NCBI GenBank assembly: GCA_938743325.2
Contig: OW568862.1
Coordinates: 659,501-723,500, forward strand
DNA from: Pycnococcus provasolii
Taxonomy: Eukaryota; Chlorophyta; Pseudoscourfieldiophyceae; Pseudoscourfieldiales; Pycnococcaceae
Direction: 5' to 3'
DNA: 64,000 bases
In this document: positions 51,144 to 60,931 of the stretch, in pieces
How positions within the stretch are numbered: the first letter of the stretch is position 1
Layout: each line of letters opens with the position of its first letter
Translations under genes and position numbers: made by a program
Notes under the pieces: model-generated
Database searches by the model: none
Seen by the model: the letters and a program-made list of their open reading frames with translations, nothing else
Told to the model about the DNA's origin: nothing

Positions 51144-53904
51144 TAAACCCGAGGACCCAAACAATTCTGCCATCTTAGACTCCGCCTGCAGCACCGTGCG
51201 GCGCACCGCGCGACGCTGCTGGCCCAGCCGCCGCAGCGGGATGAGACAGAGCAGGAAGAAGATGTCCAAAGAAGACAGCAGCAGCAGCATCGGCTTGAAC
51301 AGTAGGGTCGATGTAGTGCTGTATGAGAGCGGTGGAGCCTGGAGCCCATCCGCCAATGTATTCGATGCGAGACATGTTAACGCCGAGAGCATTGCAAGCT
51401 GATGCCATGCCCGAGCGAAGACTGCCTGGCAAGTACTTAACGCCAGCTGGCGGCTGGATGCCGACGATGTTCAGCATGTCGTCCAGCCATGCGGTCATCG
51501 CGGAGGATGACGTGTCAGCCGGGTCCAGCTCGAACAGGTACGGTTGCCGAGATCCCGCGGCGCCACCGAAACAACGTTCCCACAAGGCGACGTAAGTCGC
51601 CATGGCGCTGCGGTATCGGCGGTAGAAATCGGTGAGCGGATAGGTCAGCGAGATCTTGCCCCTGGCGTCATCTGGTTCGTCCGTAGTGCCCTTGACGAAG
51701 TCCCGATTGACGACCACTCCATGATCGTCGGAGGCTGACACACCCACAGTCTGATCCAGGAAGACAATCGACGAAGGCCGTGATCCGGTCATGTAACCTG
51801 AGGTGACTCCCAGCCCATTACGCAGAGTCCGCAACGTTTTGCGGTCGTTGTCGTCGAGCTGAGGTTTGGCCAGTGCCAACACGCCCCAGTTGGCAGCCAG
51901 GTCAAACGTGAATTCAGCAATCCGGAGTGCACTGGCGGCGGGAAGGGCGCCACGCCGGGCAGTACTGATCGTCTCGCGTTGCGCGGCCCGAAGACCATTA
52001 CGAACGGCAGAGACCGTCGGTCCTTTAGCTGGGCCGTCGCCCAGACCAGTGTCTTCATAGACACAGTTAATTGCTGTCAGATAGGGCTGCAAGCTGCGAG
52101 CAGACATGGAAAAGGCCCTTCTCGCTGTCCACCACCAGGCCCAGGTGCACCAAGCGACGGGTAGGCTCCCACACGCACTTCTCGCGCTGCAGGGACAAAC
52201 CCAGCTCCGCTGCCAGCTCCGTGAACTTGTCCCGCAGCTGGGTGGTTTCTTTCTTCGTTTTTGCCATCAGAAGGAAGTCGTCCATGTACACCAGCATGCG
52301 TGCTCCTCGCTGGCGCCGAGCCTTCTTCGGTAGCCTGCTCACCGGTAGCCTCTTCCGCAACCCGCTGCCCGGTGCACGCATCTCCTGCACCACAGGCTGC
52401 ATCAGCGATGTGAACAGTCTGGGAGCGTGATTCCAGCCGAAAGGAACTGCGACCATCCTGAACAACCTCGACCCGATTCGGAAGCCGAAGTACTTCCGGT
52501 CCGCCTCTCGGATGGACAGATGGAAATAACCATCCGTGAGGTCGAGGGCTACCATGTGATCCTTGGGCCTGAGCTGCGCCCGCAGCTGCCGCAACGTCTC
52601 CACCTCGCATGAAGCCTCCGTCTGCGTCGCGTTGAACTCTCGCAGATCGATCACGAGCCGAAAACGTTTGCTCCCTTTCTTCGGGACGAGGAACACCTTG
52701 CTGACCCAGCAGACTGCGCTCGCAGGGCACTCCTCCCAAGCTCCGATGGACAGCAGTCGCTCGATTTCGGCCTCGAGGAACTCCGTCTCGTCCGGCGACA
52801 GCTGTTCGAGGGATCGTCCTCGATCGCAGCTTAAGCCCCGTTTCTCCAGATGGCGCTTCGAATCCCTGTTCCATATTACGGGAACTCCCTCCTCGATCCA
52901 TTCCAACAGCTGGCTGCTCGCACCCAGCTGCTCCCAACGTGTCTTACAGCTCCTAACCCTCAAGCTAGCAGCCGAGCCACGCGACGCCCGCCAAGGGCGG
53001 GTCTGCTCCCGCGAAGGAGCAGGAGCAATCGCGATTACTTGGTCCCAGCCGCCTTTTTGGCGGCTGCCTTCGCAATAGCAGTTGCGAAGTCCGAGTCGAA
53101 CGTCCGAGAAAACGTTTGCGCGCTGTCAGACAACAGTGGTGCCTGAGCTGATTCTACGTCGAAGAGAGCCTCTACCGCTGCACGCTTTTCCGGCGCGATC
53201 GCGTAGTCAGGAGCACCCTTCACGTACAAGAAATCGTTGAGTTCGTTGAGCCTCGAAAGGATCCCAGTGGCAGTGTTAAGCGTCCGGTCAAGAGTCGCGG
53301 AGCGCTGAGCAAGCACCGGCCTAATTCGGTTTCGCCAAGCAGCTGCGTCCTCGCCAGCTAGAGGGGCTAGACCGTCCTCGAAGTTTTGACCGTCAGCTAT
53401 GACGTCTCCCAAAGCGGATACAACAAGCTCGAGGTAAGCTCCAGCTGTGCGAGATCGCCGATACGTCCACACCTGGTGCTTAGACTTGCGTCTAGAGTAC
53501 TCGGTTATGGCAAGATCGTTATCGAGGCGAAGCGGGTTGACTGCACCTTGACGACCAACACCGTCGCGAGGGAAAAGATCAGCAGAGACGACCTCCTCGA
53601 AATCCCTCGGAAGCAAATAGTTAAGCTGCACCGGCTGTTGTCCTACAGGCGCAACAGCTCTGCCTTGGGCCTCAGCCACAGCTTGATCACGTTGAGCTTC
53701 CGCAATTTGCAACTGCAAACGCAAGGCCACAATCTCAGGTGGCTCTTGTGCAACAGCTGCCATATGCAAGTGCCCTCAAGCACTTAATCAAAATCTCCTC
53801 GGAGTAGTAACTAAATCAGAAATCTCCTCGGAGTAACAAGATAGGCAGTTCACTTGTGAACTCCTCACGTCAGTGATCCCACGCGTCTCGACACGTGTGG
53901 CTGC

Positions 53905-54055
53905 AAAGGTTGCGCGAACAGCGCAACCAGCAGCAGGAATGGTGGTCCGAGGGAGACCACCTTAAACCCTAGCAGCCGAGCCACCCCGCGGCTCGGCACC
54001 TCAGAGGGGGCCCTCTACCGTTTACCCCGACTAAACCTTTCGGTAGAATCGTACA
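53905..54055 (-). repeat. Split direct repeat A1 of the retroelement
   Basis: The 5' end of the element on the minus strand. It is the partner of 50993-51143. The A-rich host sequence that follows (54056 on) leads directly into the promoter side of the RCC1-like gene. Confidence 0.9.
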
Positions 54056-54175
54056 AAAAAAACAAACCCCTAAACATCTTAGAACTCGGTCGAAAGTCGA
54101 AACAGAGGTGGAAAAAGAGTTTCATCAAAATCGACCGTAGCCAACAGACTGCCATTCCTTCCGATTTTTGCAGAC

Positions 54176-55177
54176 ATGCCTCCTCGGGAAGGCTCTGACG
54201 TTGACGAGCTCCGCGATCGCGCCATCGCCGTCTGGCGCGACTGGCTCGTCGCGGTGCACAGGCCGCGGCGGATCGCAACTGTCAAGGAACGTAACGAGCT
54301 TCGCAAAAGAATGTCGCGAGTCAACGTGAACATTGCAGCGGGTGGTGGTCACTCGCTGGCGGTGCGACAAGACGGAAGGATCGCGTGCTGGGGAGACAAC
54401 GACGTAGGGCAGGCGCCTCCTGACGGCATGGACGGCGACTTCGTCGCAATCGCTGCGGGTGAAGATCACTCGCTAGCGCTGCGACGCGACGGAAGGATCG
54501 CGTGCTGGGGAGACAACGACTTCGGCCAGGCACCTCCCGACGGCGTCGACGGAGATTTCGTCGCGGTCGCTGCGGGTGCCGCTCACTCTTTGGCACTTCG
54601 AAGCGACGGCAGTATCGCGTGCTTGGGAAGCAACGACTTCGGCGAGGCGCCTCCCGGCGGCGTCGACGGCGACTTCGTCGCAATCGCTGCGGGTGGTGGT
54701 CACTCGCTTGCGCTGCGACAAGACGGCAGCGTCTTATGCGGGGGCTTGAACGACGACGGCCAGGCACCTCCCGGAGGCGTCGACGGCGACTTCATTGCGA
54801 TTGCCGCAGGTGGTTTCCATTCGCTGGCATTGCGACGCGACGGCGGCGTCACGTGCTGGGGAGAAAACGGCGAAGGCCAGGCGCCTCCCGACGGCATGGA
54901 CGGAGATTTCGTCGCGGTCGCCGCGGGTTCGTATCACTCTTTTGCACTTCGACGAGACGGTAACATCGCGTGCTTGGGAAGCAACGACAACGGCGAGGCG
55001 CCTCCTGACGGCATGGACGGTGACTTCATCGCAATCGCTGCGGGTGCCGATCACTCGCTAGCGCTGCGACGCGACGGAAAAGTCGCGTGCTGGGGACACA
55101 ACGACGACGGCGAGGCGCCAGCGGATGTTGCAGAACTCAACGCCACGCCATTCAAGACGGAGATTGTAATTCTGTAA
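54176..55177 (+). CDS. Seven-blade RCC1-type beta-propeller protein
   Basis: A 333-residue protein. After a helical N-terminus of about 55 residues, it consists of seven repeats of 39 residues with the pattern FVAIAAGxxHSLALRRDGxIACWGxND and a QAPPDGxDGD linker. Seven is the number of blades in the RCC1 propeller. The blades are very alike, at the DNA level too (117-base repeats), which suggests recent expansion or repeated homogenisation. RCC1 itself is a Ran exchange factor, but such short RCC1-like proteins often have other partners, and no exchange-factor residues can be assigned. There is no signal peptide. The gene starts about 120 bases from the end of the retroelement, so its promoter is probably constrained or altered by that insertion. 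Confidence 0.75.
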   Translation: MPPREGSDVDELRDRAIAVWRDWLVAVHRPRRIATVKERNELRKRMSRVNVNIAAGGGHSLAVRQDGRIACWGDNDVGQAPPDGMDGDFVAIAAGEDHSLALRRDGRIACWGDNDFGQAPPDGVDGDFVAVAAGAAHSLALRSDGSIACLGSNDFGEAPPGGVDGDFVAIAAGGGHSLALRQDGSVLCGGLNDDGQAPPGGVDGDFIAIAAGGFHSLALRRDGGVTCWGENGEGQAPPDGMDGDFVAVAAGSYHSFALRRDGNIACLGSNDNGEAPPDGMDGDFIAIAAGADHSLALRRDGKVACWGHNDDGEAPADVAELNATPFKTEIVIL

Positions 55178-55284
55178 TACAAAGTCGCACACAAACAAGA
55201 AAGAAATCACTTCTCGCACCAAGGCACTAACTACCCTTAAGGCCAGCAGCTCCCCCCCCCCAAGCCTGTACCCAACAGGTGTAC

Positions 55285-55352
55285 CCAACCCCTAAACGAA
55301 TCCCAACCCCTAAACGAATCCCAACCCCTAAACGAATCCCAACCCCTAAACG
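55285..55352. repeat. Tandem cccaacccctaaacgaat repeats
   Basis: About four head-to-tail 18-base units with a telomere-like cccctaaa core, in the gap between the RCC1-like and TPM genes. A series of tttcg repeats follows at 55493-55513. Confidence 0.9.
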
Positions 55353-55529
55353 AATCCTCCCCCTTGAAGGCGATTTCCAAATTGGATTTTATTTCCCCTA
55401 TCGGAGGAGATTGAGGAGGTGTTTTCGGCCACAAACGCACATTTTAAGTTTTTATTTTATTTTCCGATAAGATAAGATAAGATATCCTACTTTCGTTTCG
55501 TTTCGTTTCGTTTCTTGTGATATAATACC

Positions 55530-56252
55530 ATGTCGTCGTTGCGTATGCGTATGCCTCTCTCAACAAACAGGTCAGTTGCAGCAACAGCTCATAGCAATAG
55601 CAATGTTAGGCAACCTCTTAGGCTTACGCCTCTTAGGCTTACGCGTCGCAATCTCGCAGCTATCATAGGTGTCAGCGGGCTGGTTGGGCCGCTCACGGGA
55701 CCCAGGCCCGCTCTCGCACGACGACTCGAGGGAGTCAACAAGCCGGAACTGCTGCCGAAAGAAAAAAATAAAGTTGTCATCGACGTCGCGGGATTCCTCT
55801 CTGAAGGACAAGAAAAGAGAATCACCAATTTGATCGAAGGTGTGGAGAAAGACACAGGAGTGAAACTACGACTCCTCACGCAAAACTATCCTGAGACACC
55901 CGGACTCGCCATCAAGGACTACTGGGGTGTCGACGATGACACCGTCGTGTTTGTCGCCGACCCGAGCTTCGGAAAGTCGGGAGGAAACATACTCAACTTC
56001 AACATCGGAACAAACGTCGACCTGCAGATCCCACCCAACTTCTGGAGCCGACTCAGCGGAAAGTACGGCGCGACCGTGTACTGGCAGAACAGCGGTGAGG
56101 ATGCCGCCATCGAGAACGCCGTCAGCGCAATTGCGACGTGCGCGCGCGAGCCGCCGGGCAAGCTTCAGTGCAGCAAGGTGCAGGGTGCATTCGGGGAGGA
56201 CGACACGAGCGGCAAGTGGGGCGACTTCTTTTCTCAGAAAGGGTCGACATGA
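55530..56252 (+). CDS. Thylakoid-lumen TPM-domain protein, TLP15-like
   Basis: A 240-residue protein. Residues 1-38 look like a chloroplast transit peptide. RR at residues 39-40, then a hydrophobic stretch (NLAAIIGVSGLVGPL) and an Ala-x-Ala-like cleavage site (ALA at about 61-63), form a twin-arginine lumen signal. The mature part begins LEGVNKPELLPKE and contains the TPM domain (VVIDVAGFLSEGQEKRI, then YPETPGLAIKDYWGVDDDTV and NFNIGTNVDL). This follows the plant thylakoid lumen 15-kDa protein closely. TPM proteins in the lumen are linked to photosystem II repair, but the role of this one is not settled. It is a strong marker of green-lineage origin. Confidence 0.85.
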   Translation: MSSLRMRMPLSTNRSVAATAHSNSNVRQPLRLTPLRLTRRNLAAIIGVSGLVGPLTGPRPALARRLEGVNKPELLPKEKNKVVIDVAGFLSEGQEKRITNLIEGVEKDTGVKLRLLTQNYPETPGLAIKDYWGVDDDTVVFVADPSFGKSGGNILNFNIGTNVDLQIPPNFWSRLSGKYGATVYWQNSGEDAAIENAVSAIATCAREPPGKLQCSKVQGAFGEDDTSGKWGDFFSQKGST

Positions 56253-56257
56253 GTTGT

Positions 56258-56366
56258 AGCTGAGATCCCTCACTCCGTAATGAAGTGTGCTTTATTCTGT
56301 CCAACGGTCGTCCATTACCACCATTCACTCTCACCGTTCAGCCCACTCAGCGGTGCCATCAAGCAG
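56258..56366 (+). repeat. 109-bp 3'-flank repeat, copy 2
   Basis: Starts six bases after the stop of the TPM gene, in the sense direction, and matches 33989-34097 (minus strand) at about 89% by eye. The rest of the gap to 56649 holds a gcggcg tract (56510-56570) and no clear gene. Confidence 0.85.
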
Positions 56367-56523
56367 AATCCCTCGCGTTCCCCCTGACGGCCGATTTCCC
56401 CGAAATATCACGGGAGTCGGTGAATCATGCCGGGTGCCCGCTCGGGATCCCGGTCTCTTCAGACTCCTCGTTGGTACACTTGAGAAGCGTGAAGGCGGTG
56501 GACGAGCTCGCGGCGGCGATGGA

Positions 56524-56557
<34 letters not shown>

Positions 56558-56649
56558 GTTGCAACGGCGACGATTTCGCGACCATTAAGATGTAATGTTT
56601 TCAATTTACGAAACATCAATCTACTACTGTATGTTACACAATCGCTCGC

Positions 56650-59600
56650 TCACGCACCTCCCATTGGCGATGCCATCGTAGAAGGACTCGTATTCATGTA
56701 CGTCGGGATAGAAGGAGGAGGATGATACGTGTACGGCGATGATGTGGAAGGACGCACATCCGGAGGCGTCTTCATGTGAATCGATATGCTCCTATCCACA
56801 CGGCCCGCACGCTCCAGAGAGTCGCGGGCAGATCGCAGCTTGCGGTCCGGCGCACCATTCGAATCAATCATTGGACGATACTCCTCACTCTCGCGGGGCA
56901 CTATCTTGCTGCGCCAGGCTGATCCTGTGGGTGGCGACAAGGGTGGCGGAGGTGGTGGAGGAACATGCGCCAGCATCGCTTTTTGCGTCGATGCTGGCGT
57001 CGGAGGTGCTGACGAGTCATCCTGAGATCCGATCAGCGAGGCAATCTCACCCTTGAGCGACGCCAAGCCCTCGGCAAATTGCGCCACTTGTGCCTGCAGG
57101 GCATCCTCTGAAATGCCCGTCGCCGGCAGTCGTGCTTCCGTCTGTGGCGGTGGCAGGTATGATGGTTTCGAATAGTAAGAGCCACTTTCCTCGAAAGCGC
57201 GCTGTGCACCTTCCATATGGTCAACGAATGTGTCGTATTGTAGTCGCATAAGCTCAGACTCGGTCTCCGCTGTGACCACCGAACGTGTTCGATTTCGCCG
57301 CATGCTCTCTGGTCGTGGGATAGACTGCGACGCAGGAGGTTCTGAAGATCGAAGCACGGACTGCAGCGGGGGAGGTGGCGGCAACGTTGAAGGCAACTGC
57401 ATTGCCGACGGCGTCGACATCGGCGTTGGAGCGGCGGGCGACAGCGGTGGCGGCTCGTTGCGGAGCTGGTCGAGCTGCTGCAGCGCTTCCAGCTCGATCT
57501 CATCCGTCCGTGTTGACATCGTTGAACTCGCTGCCATAAAGTTCTGCCGTTCCACAGCCGCAGCTGCTATTGCATCCTTCAGCTTCCGAACGCTCATCTC
57601 CATGTGACGCGCCTCTGAGCGAGCACTTGCCACCTCGTGCGTGCGCATCTCCAAAGCCTCCGCCTGCCGTTCGCTCGCCTCAAAGACAACGCGAAGCTTA
57701 TTCGCAACCGCGTCAGCGGCACGATCGCGCTCTGTCAGCGCCTCACGAAGAGCGAGAACGTCATCCTCCAAACGCGACACCTTCGCTTCGGAAGCTTTCT
57801 GCAGCTCCTCCGCGGCTGCACGGGCATCCTCCGCAGCCAATCGGCGCGCTTCGGCCTGTGCCAATTTTTGTCCCAGCTCAGCCGCTTGTTCCCGAGCCTG
57901 CACCGCGCTTTCGGCACCGAGCGTAGCCTGATGCTGAACGGTAGCCAATTCCTTTGCGTTGTGCTCCTCCACCTGGCGCACACGCGCCTCAGCAGACTTG
58001 ATCGCAGCCACCCTTTCTTCCTCCGCTCGAACACTCTCCTGATTTGCAAGCACTGCATTCGACTTAGCAGCCTCGAGCGCAGCGACGGTATCTCGAAGTT
58101 TTACCGAAAGTCCATCCGCGTCATCCAGACGTCGACGGAGCTCCTCAAGCATACCTTCCTGCTGCCTGAATCGATTCATCAGTGTCTGATACCGCCCCTG
58201 CGACTCCTCTAGCTCACGTCGTAGAACAAGCGTCTCCTGCGCATGCTTTGCCGACTGCTCGTGCGCGTCGATTGCACGCTGCTCCGCGGCCGCCTCGGCG
58301 CTACGAATGCGCTCCGCGGTCTCCTCCTCGCGCAGCTTCATTTCATCTCGCCGTCGGCTCTCATTTGTGATTAGCATTTCCTGCATCTCCGCGACCTGAC
58401 GGCGGAGCACCGCAATCTCGGCAGTATATGCCTCAACCTCCTGCGCGTTTGCCGGTGCCATGGAATGCATTTCTGCAGATGACGAGAAGTTGCGCACCGC
58501 CGATGCAACCGCTCGGCCAAACTCTTGTGCATCATTCAGGGCAGGAGTGCTTGGCAGCTGTGGCGGCTCATCACCGGCGTAGAGACGTTGCTCAAGTTCA
58601 CACTTTTCTGCACGCAGCTTCTCGAGCGCTGCCGCAGCATCAAGCAGATCCTGCCTTAACTGTTCGACTTCCGAGGCAGTGTCACGATTGGTTCTGTGCT
58701 TCGGCGTGACCGGCGTAGGCGCGCTCCAGTCCACTCCCGATTTCGCCAATGCATCCGATAGCCTTCGATTCTCGTCGCGTAGCTGTTGAATGTCACGTAA
58801 CATCGTCGCCGTCGCGGAGGGCAGTGGGCTGCTCGCTGTCGAAGCAGAATCCGCACGGGCGCTCACAGCCTTACGCATCCAGCTCTCCTCCTCAGCACGA
58901 GCACGTGCGAGTTCGCGGTGCGCCTCATCTCGGCTAGAAGCCGCACGTGTGGCTGCTTCCTCGCTCACAATTAGTTGACGACGAGTCTCTTCCAGTTGCG
59001 CTTCAAGACGCGCCACCTGGACATTCGCATCGACCACAGCATCTCGCGAGTCATTTGTTTGTCTTGCAAACACTTGGGAATGCAGTTGCACATTCTCCGC
59101 CTCAAGAGCAGCAATGCGATCGACGATCCTCTGCGATGCAGTGTTTCCGTTGGCGCGGAGGCGCGCATTCTCGCCCTCGAGAGCCGCGATACGTCCCGCG
59201 GCTTCGCCTGCGGCTGCACTCGGCGAACGCATTGCCACGCGCAAGCTCTCGTTTTCGGCGCGCAGCTGCGCCGTCTCGCCCTGGAGCTCGGCCACGCGAC
59301 GCGCATTAGCATGGGAAGAATTGGCACTGCTCATCGCATTCGCAAGTTCGCCTTCAAGTCGTCTCACCTCCGTGCGCAGCGCAGCATTTTCCATGACTGC
59401 CGCGGCCGTTGGATCCATCTGAGAGGCTAGGCCGTTCAAAGCAGGCACAGATGGTGCCGGACTCTCGAGAGCCGTTGGTAAGTTGGCCGGTGGCAGCTGA
59501 AGGCGCGTCGGAGTTGGCATCGTTTGGAATGGTGATGCTGGCGTGCGTGGTGCTGAACGCACGCTCGCCTTCGAGACACTGGCGACTAGTGCGTCCATGT

Positions 59601-60168
59601 CGCGCCGCAAGCCCGAGGCGTACGCATGCTGACGCTCTGTTTCTGCCTCGGCACGCTGGCATCGTGTTCGCGCATCTTCGGCCGAAGCCTGAGCGCGCGC
59701 TGCTAGGTGACGCTGGCGTTCGCACTCCTCCTTGGAGAGCGCGAGCTGGCGCTTCAGTGCTTCGACCTCGCCTTTCAGCGCGCCCACCTCCTCTCTCATC
59801 CTGCCGGTGTCGCGTCTTGCCGATGCGACATCTGCCTTTGCCTTGTCCATGGCATGTTTGTGCTGCACCTCATCTTCCTCGCGGCGTGCGTTCACCTCTC
59901 TGACTTCCCTGGCCAGGGCACCCGCCGCCTCCTCACTGCGGGACGCTGCCGCCTCCTGCGCAGACAGCTGCCTCTGCGCGGCGTCGTGTGCGAGCTGCAG
60001 TGCGGAGAACGCCTCTTGCGCGCGTCGTGCGAGCGCCGTCGTCTCTGCGGCCCCCGGAGCTCCCAACCCCCCCGGCGACTGCGCAAGCGGCGACTGCGAC
60101 GCTAGAGGTAGGACGAGCCCCGAGCGCGAAGAAGCGTCACGGCCGGGCGAACCACCTGGCGACGCCAT
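56650..60168 (-). CDS. Long coiled-coil protein
   Basis: A 1172-residue protein. An N-terminal Gly/Ser/Pro-rich region (about 1-45) is followed by long Ala/Glu/Arg heptad stretches (about 50-210, 270-480 and 540-880) broken by short Pro/Ser linkers, typical of a parallel coiled coil. The C-terminal 250 residues are Pro-rich (PPPPPLQSVL, HVPPPPPPPLSPP) and disordered, with a shorter helical piece (about 1020-1060). It is likely a cytoskeletal, basal-body or membrane-tether scaffold. There is no motor, ATPase or calcium motif. The start at 60168 is an ATG with no upstream in-frame continuation that looks coding. Confidence 0.7.
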   Translation of the reverse strand: MASPGGSPGRDASSRSGLVLPLASQSPLAQSPGGLGAPGAAETTALARRAQEAFSALQLAHDAAQRQLSAQEAAASRSEEAAGALAREVREVNARREEDEVQHKHAMDKAKADVASARRDTGRMREEVGALKGEVEALKRQLALSKEECERQRHLAARAQASAEDARTRCQRAEAETERQHAYASGLRRDMDALVASVSKASVRSAPRTPASPFQTMPTPTRLQLPPANLPTALESPAPSVPALNGLASQMDPTAAAVMENAALRTEVRRLEGELANAMSSANSSHANARRVAELQGETAQLRAENESLRVAMRSPSAAAGEAAGRIAALEGENARLRANGNTASQRIVDRIAALEAENVQLHSQVFARQTNDSRDAVVDANVQVARLEAQLEETRRQLIVSEEAATRAASSRDEAHRELARARAEEESWMRKAVSARADSASTASSPLPSATATMLRDIQQLRDENRRLSDALAKSGVDWSAPTPVTPKHRTNRDTASEVEQLRQDLLDAAAALEKLRAEKCELEQRLYAGDEPPQLPSTPALNDAQEFGRAVASAVRNFSSSAEMHSMAPANAQEVEAYTAEIAVLRRQVAEMQEMLITNESRRRDEMKLREEETAERIRSAEAAAEQRAIDAHEQSAKHAQETLVLRRELEESQGRYQTLMNRFRQQEGMLEELRRRLDDADGLSVKLRDTVAALEAAKSNAVLANQESVRAEEERVAAIKSAEARVRQVEEHNAKELATVQHQATLGAESAVQAREQAAELGQKLAQAEARRLAAEDARAAAEELQKASEAKVSRLEDDVLALREALTERDRAADAVANKLRVVFEASERQAEALEMRTHEVASARSEARHMEMSVRKLKDAIAAAAVERQNFMAASSTMSTRTDEIELEALQQLDQLRNEPPPLSPAAPTPMSTPSAMQLPSTLPPPPPLQSVLRSSEPPASQSIPRPESMRRNRTRSVVTAETESELMRLQYDTFVDHMEGAQRAFEESGSYYSKPSYLPPPQTEARLPATGISEDALQAQVAQFAEGLASLKGEIASLIGSQDDSSAPPTPASTQKAMLAHVPPPPPPPLSPPTGSAWRSKIVPRESEEYRPMIDSNGAPDRKLRSARDSLERAGRVDRSISIHMKTPPDVRPSTSSPYTYHPPPSIPTYMNTSPSTMASPMGGA

Positions 60169-60931
60169 ACCTTTCCCAGCAACGGCAAGATGGCCTTATG
60201 CGGCCTTGCAAGTGGCCTTGCAAAGGTGGCTTGCAAGTCGGTGATCGGTCGGGATCCCATGGGCCACCTGATCCCGCCTAAACTTACAGTAATGGTAAAA
60301 AAGGGAGGGGATCGCGTTTCTTTTTACCACCCACTACGATAAACTTTAGCTACCTTATTAGAGGGTAAGAAGAAGAACACTTGTCGGGACGGAACACCTG
60401 ATGGCGGACCGGACGCCTCACCTGGACGCCTCGGCGGACTTCCTCGGCGTCCGGAATCTTCGACTCGTCCTTACTACACCAAAGGTAAACCTTTATCCTA
60501 TTCGACTCGTCGTTGCTTGGAAGTTGGGAACGACCTGGGATTGGTGTCTTTGGTGAGACGATCAGACGACTATCCCCTAGCTAGGGTGGTACTTCCTATC
60601 GGAGAAGGACCTGGGAGAAGGCGTCAAAGACGACGAGCGTTAACAAGTCTTCGATAGACTACGATAGTCTACCACCATAAGAACTACGGTAAGTACCATA
60701 ACCCTGCCACTCCGACTGTTCCGAGCACAGAGTCACGCACGGAGAGTTCGGTCTGTCTGTGCACCTGGTGTCCTGGTCGTGATATATACTGTAGTACTAT
60801 CATGCGGGTAACACTATTTCACGTGGTGATAAAGCATGTATTGATTACAATACCTAGACTATCGTACTGTGGACTTACAGTGTAAAAATATACCGTACAA
60901 AGAAACGTAATTAGACCGACTTTTTCATACG
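60169..60931. other. Intergenic region, no gene seen
   Basis: Moderately AT-rich sequence between the start of the coiled-coil gene and the stop of the transporter gene. I see several short inverted pieces such as gatagtctaccaccat and tactgtagtact, but nothing I can name. Confidence 0.4.

Larger units (their letters stand above)
50883..54055 (-). mobile_element. DIRS/PAT-like tyrosine-recombinase retroelement
   Basis: Reads on the minus strand. Parts recognised in order: a 151-bp repeat A1 (53905-54055), a gag-like frame (about 53035-53763), a reverse transcriptase frame (about 52067-52963) with the YMDD catalytic motif, a tyrosine recombinase frame (51175-52107), a 29-bp repeat B1 (51144-51172), the second 151-bp repeat A2 (50993-51143), and a second B copy (50883-50911). 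The A1-coding-B1-A2-B2 order is the split direct repeat layout of PAT/Ngaro elements. I did not recognise an RNase H region. A1 and A2 look identical by eye, so insertion is recent. The repeats consist of several small hairpins. It looks close to whole, but its activity is unknown. Confidence 0.8.

Noticed and set aside
54345-55130. 117-base tandem repeats considered as a satellite
   Set aside because: They stay in frame and match RCC1 blades, so they are coding.
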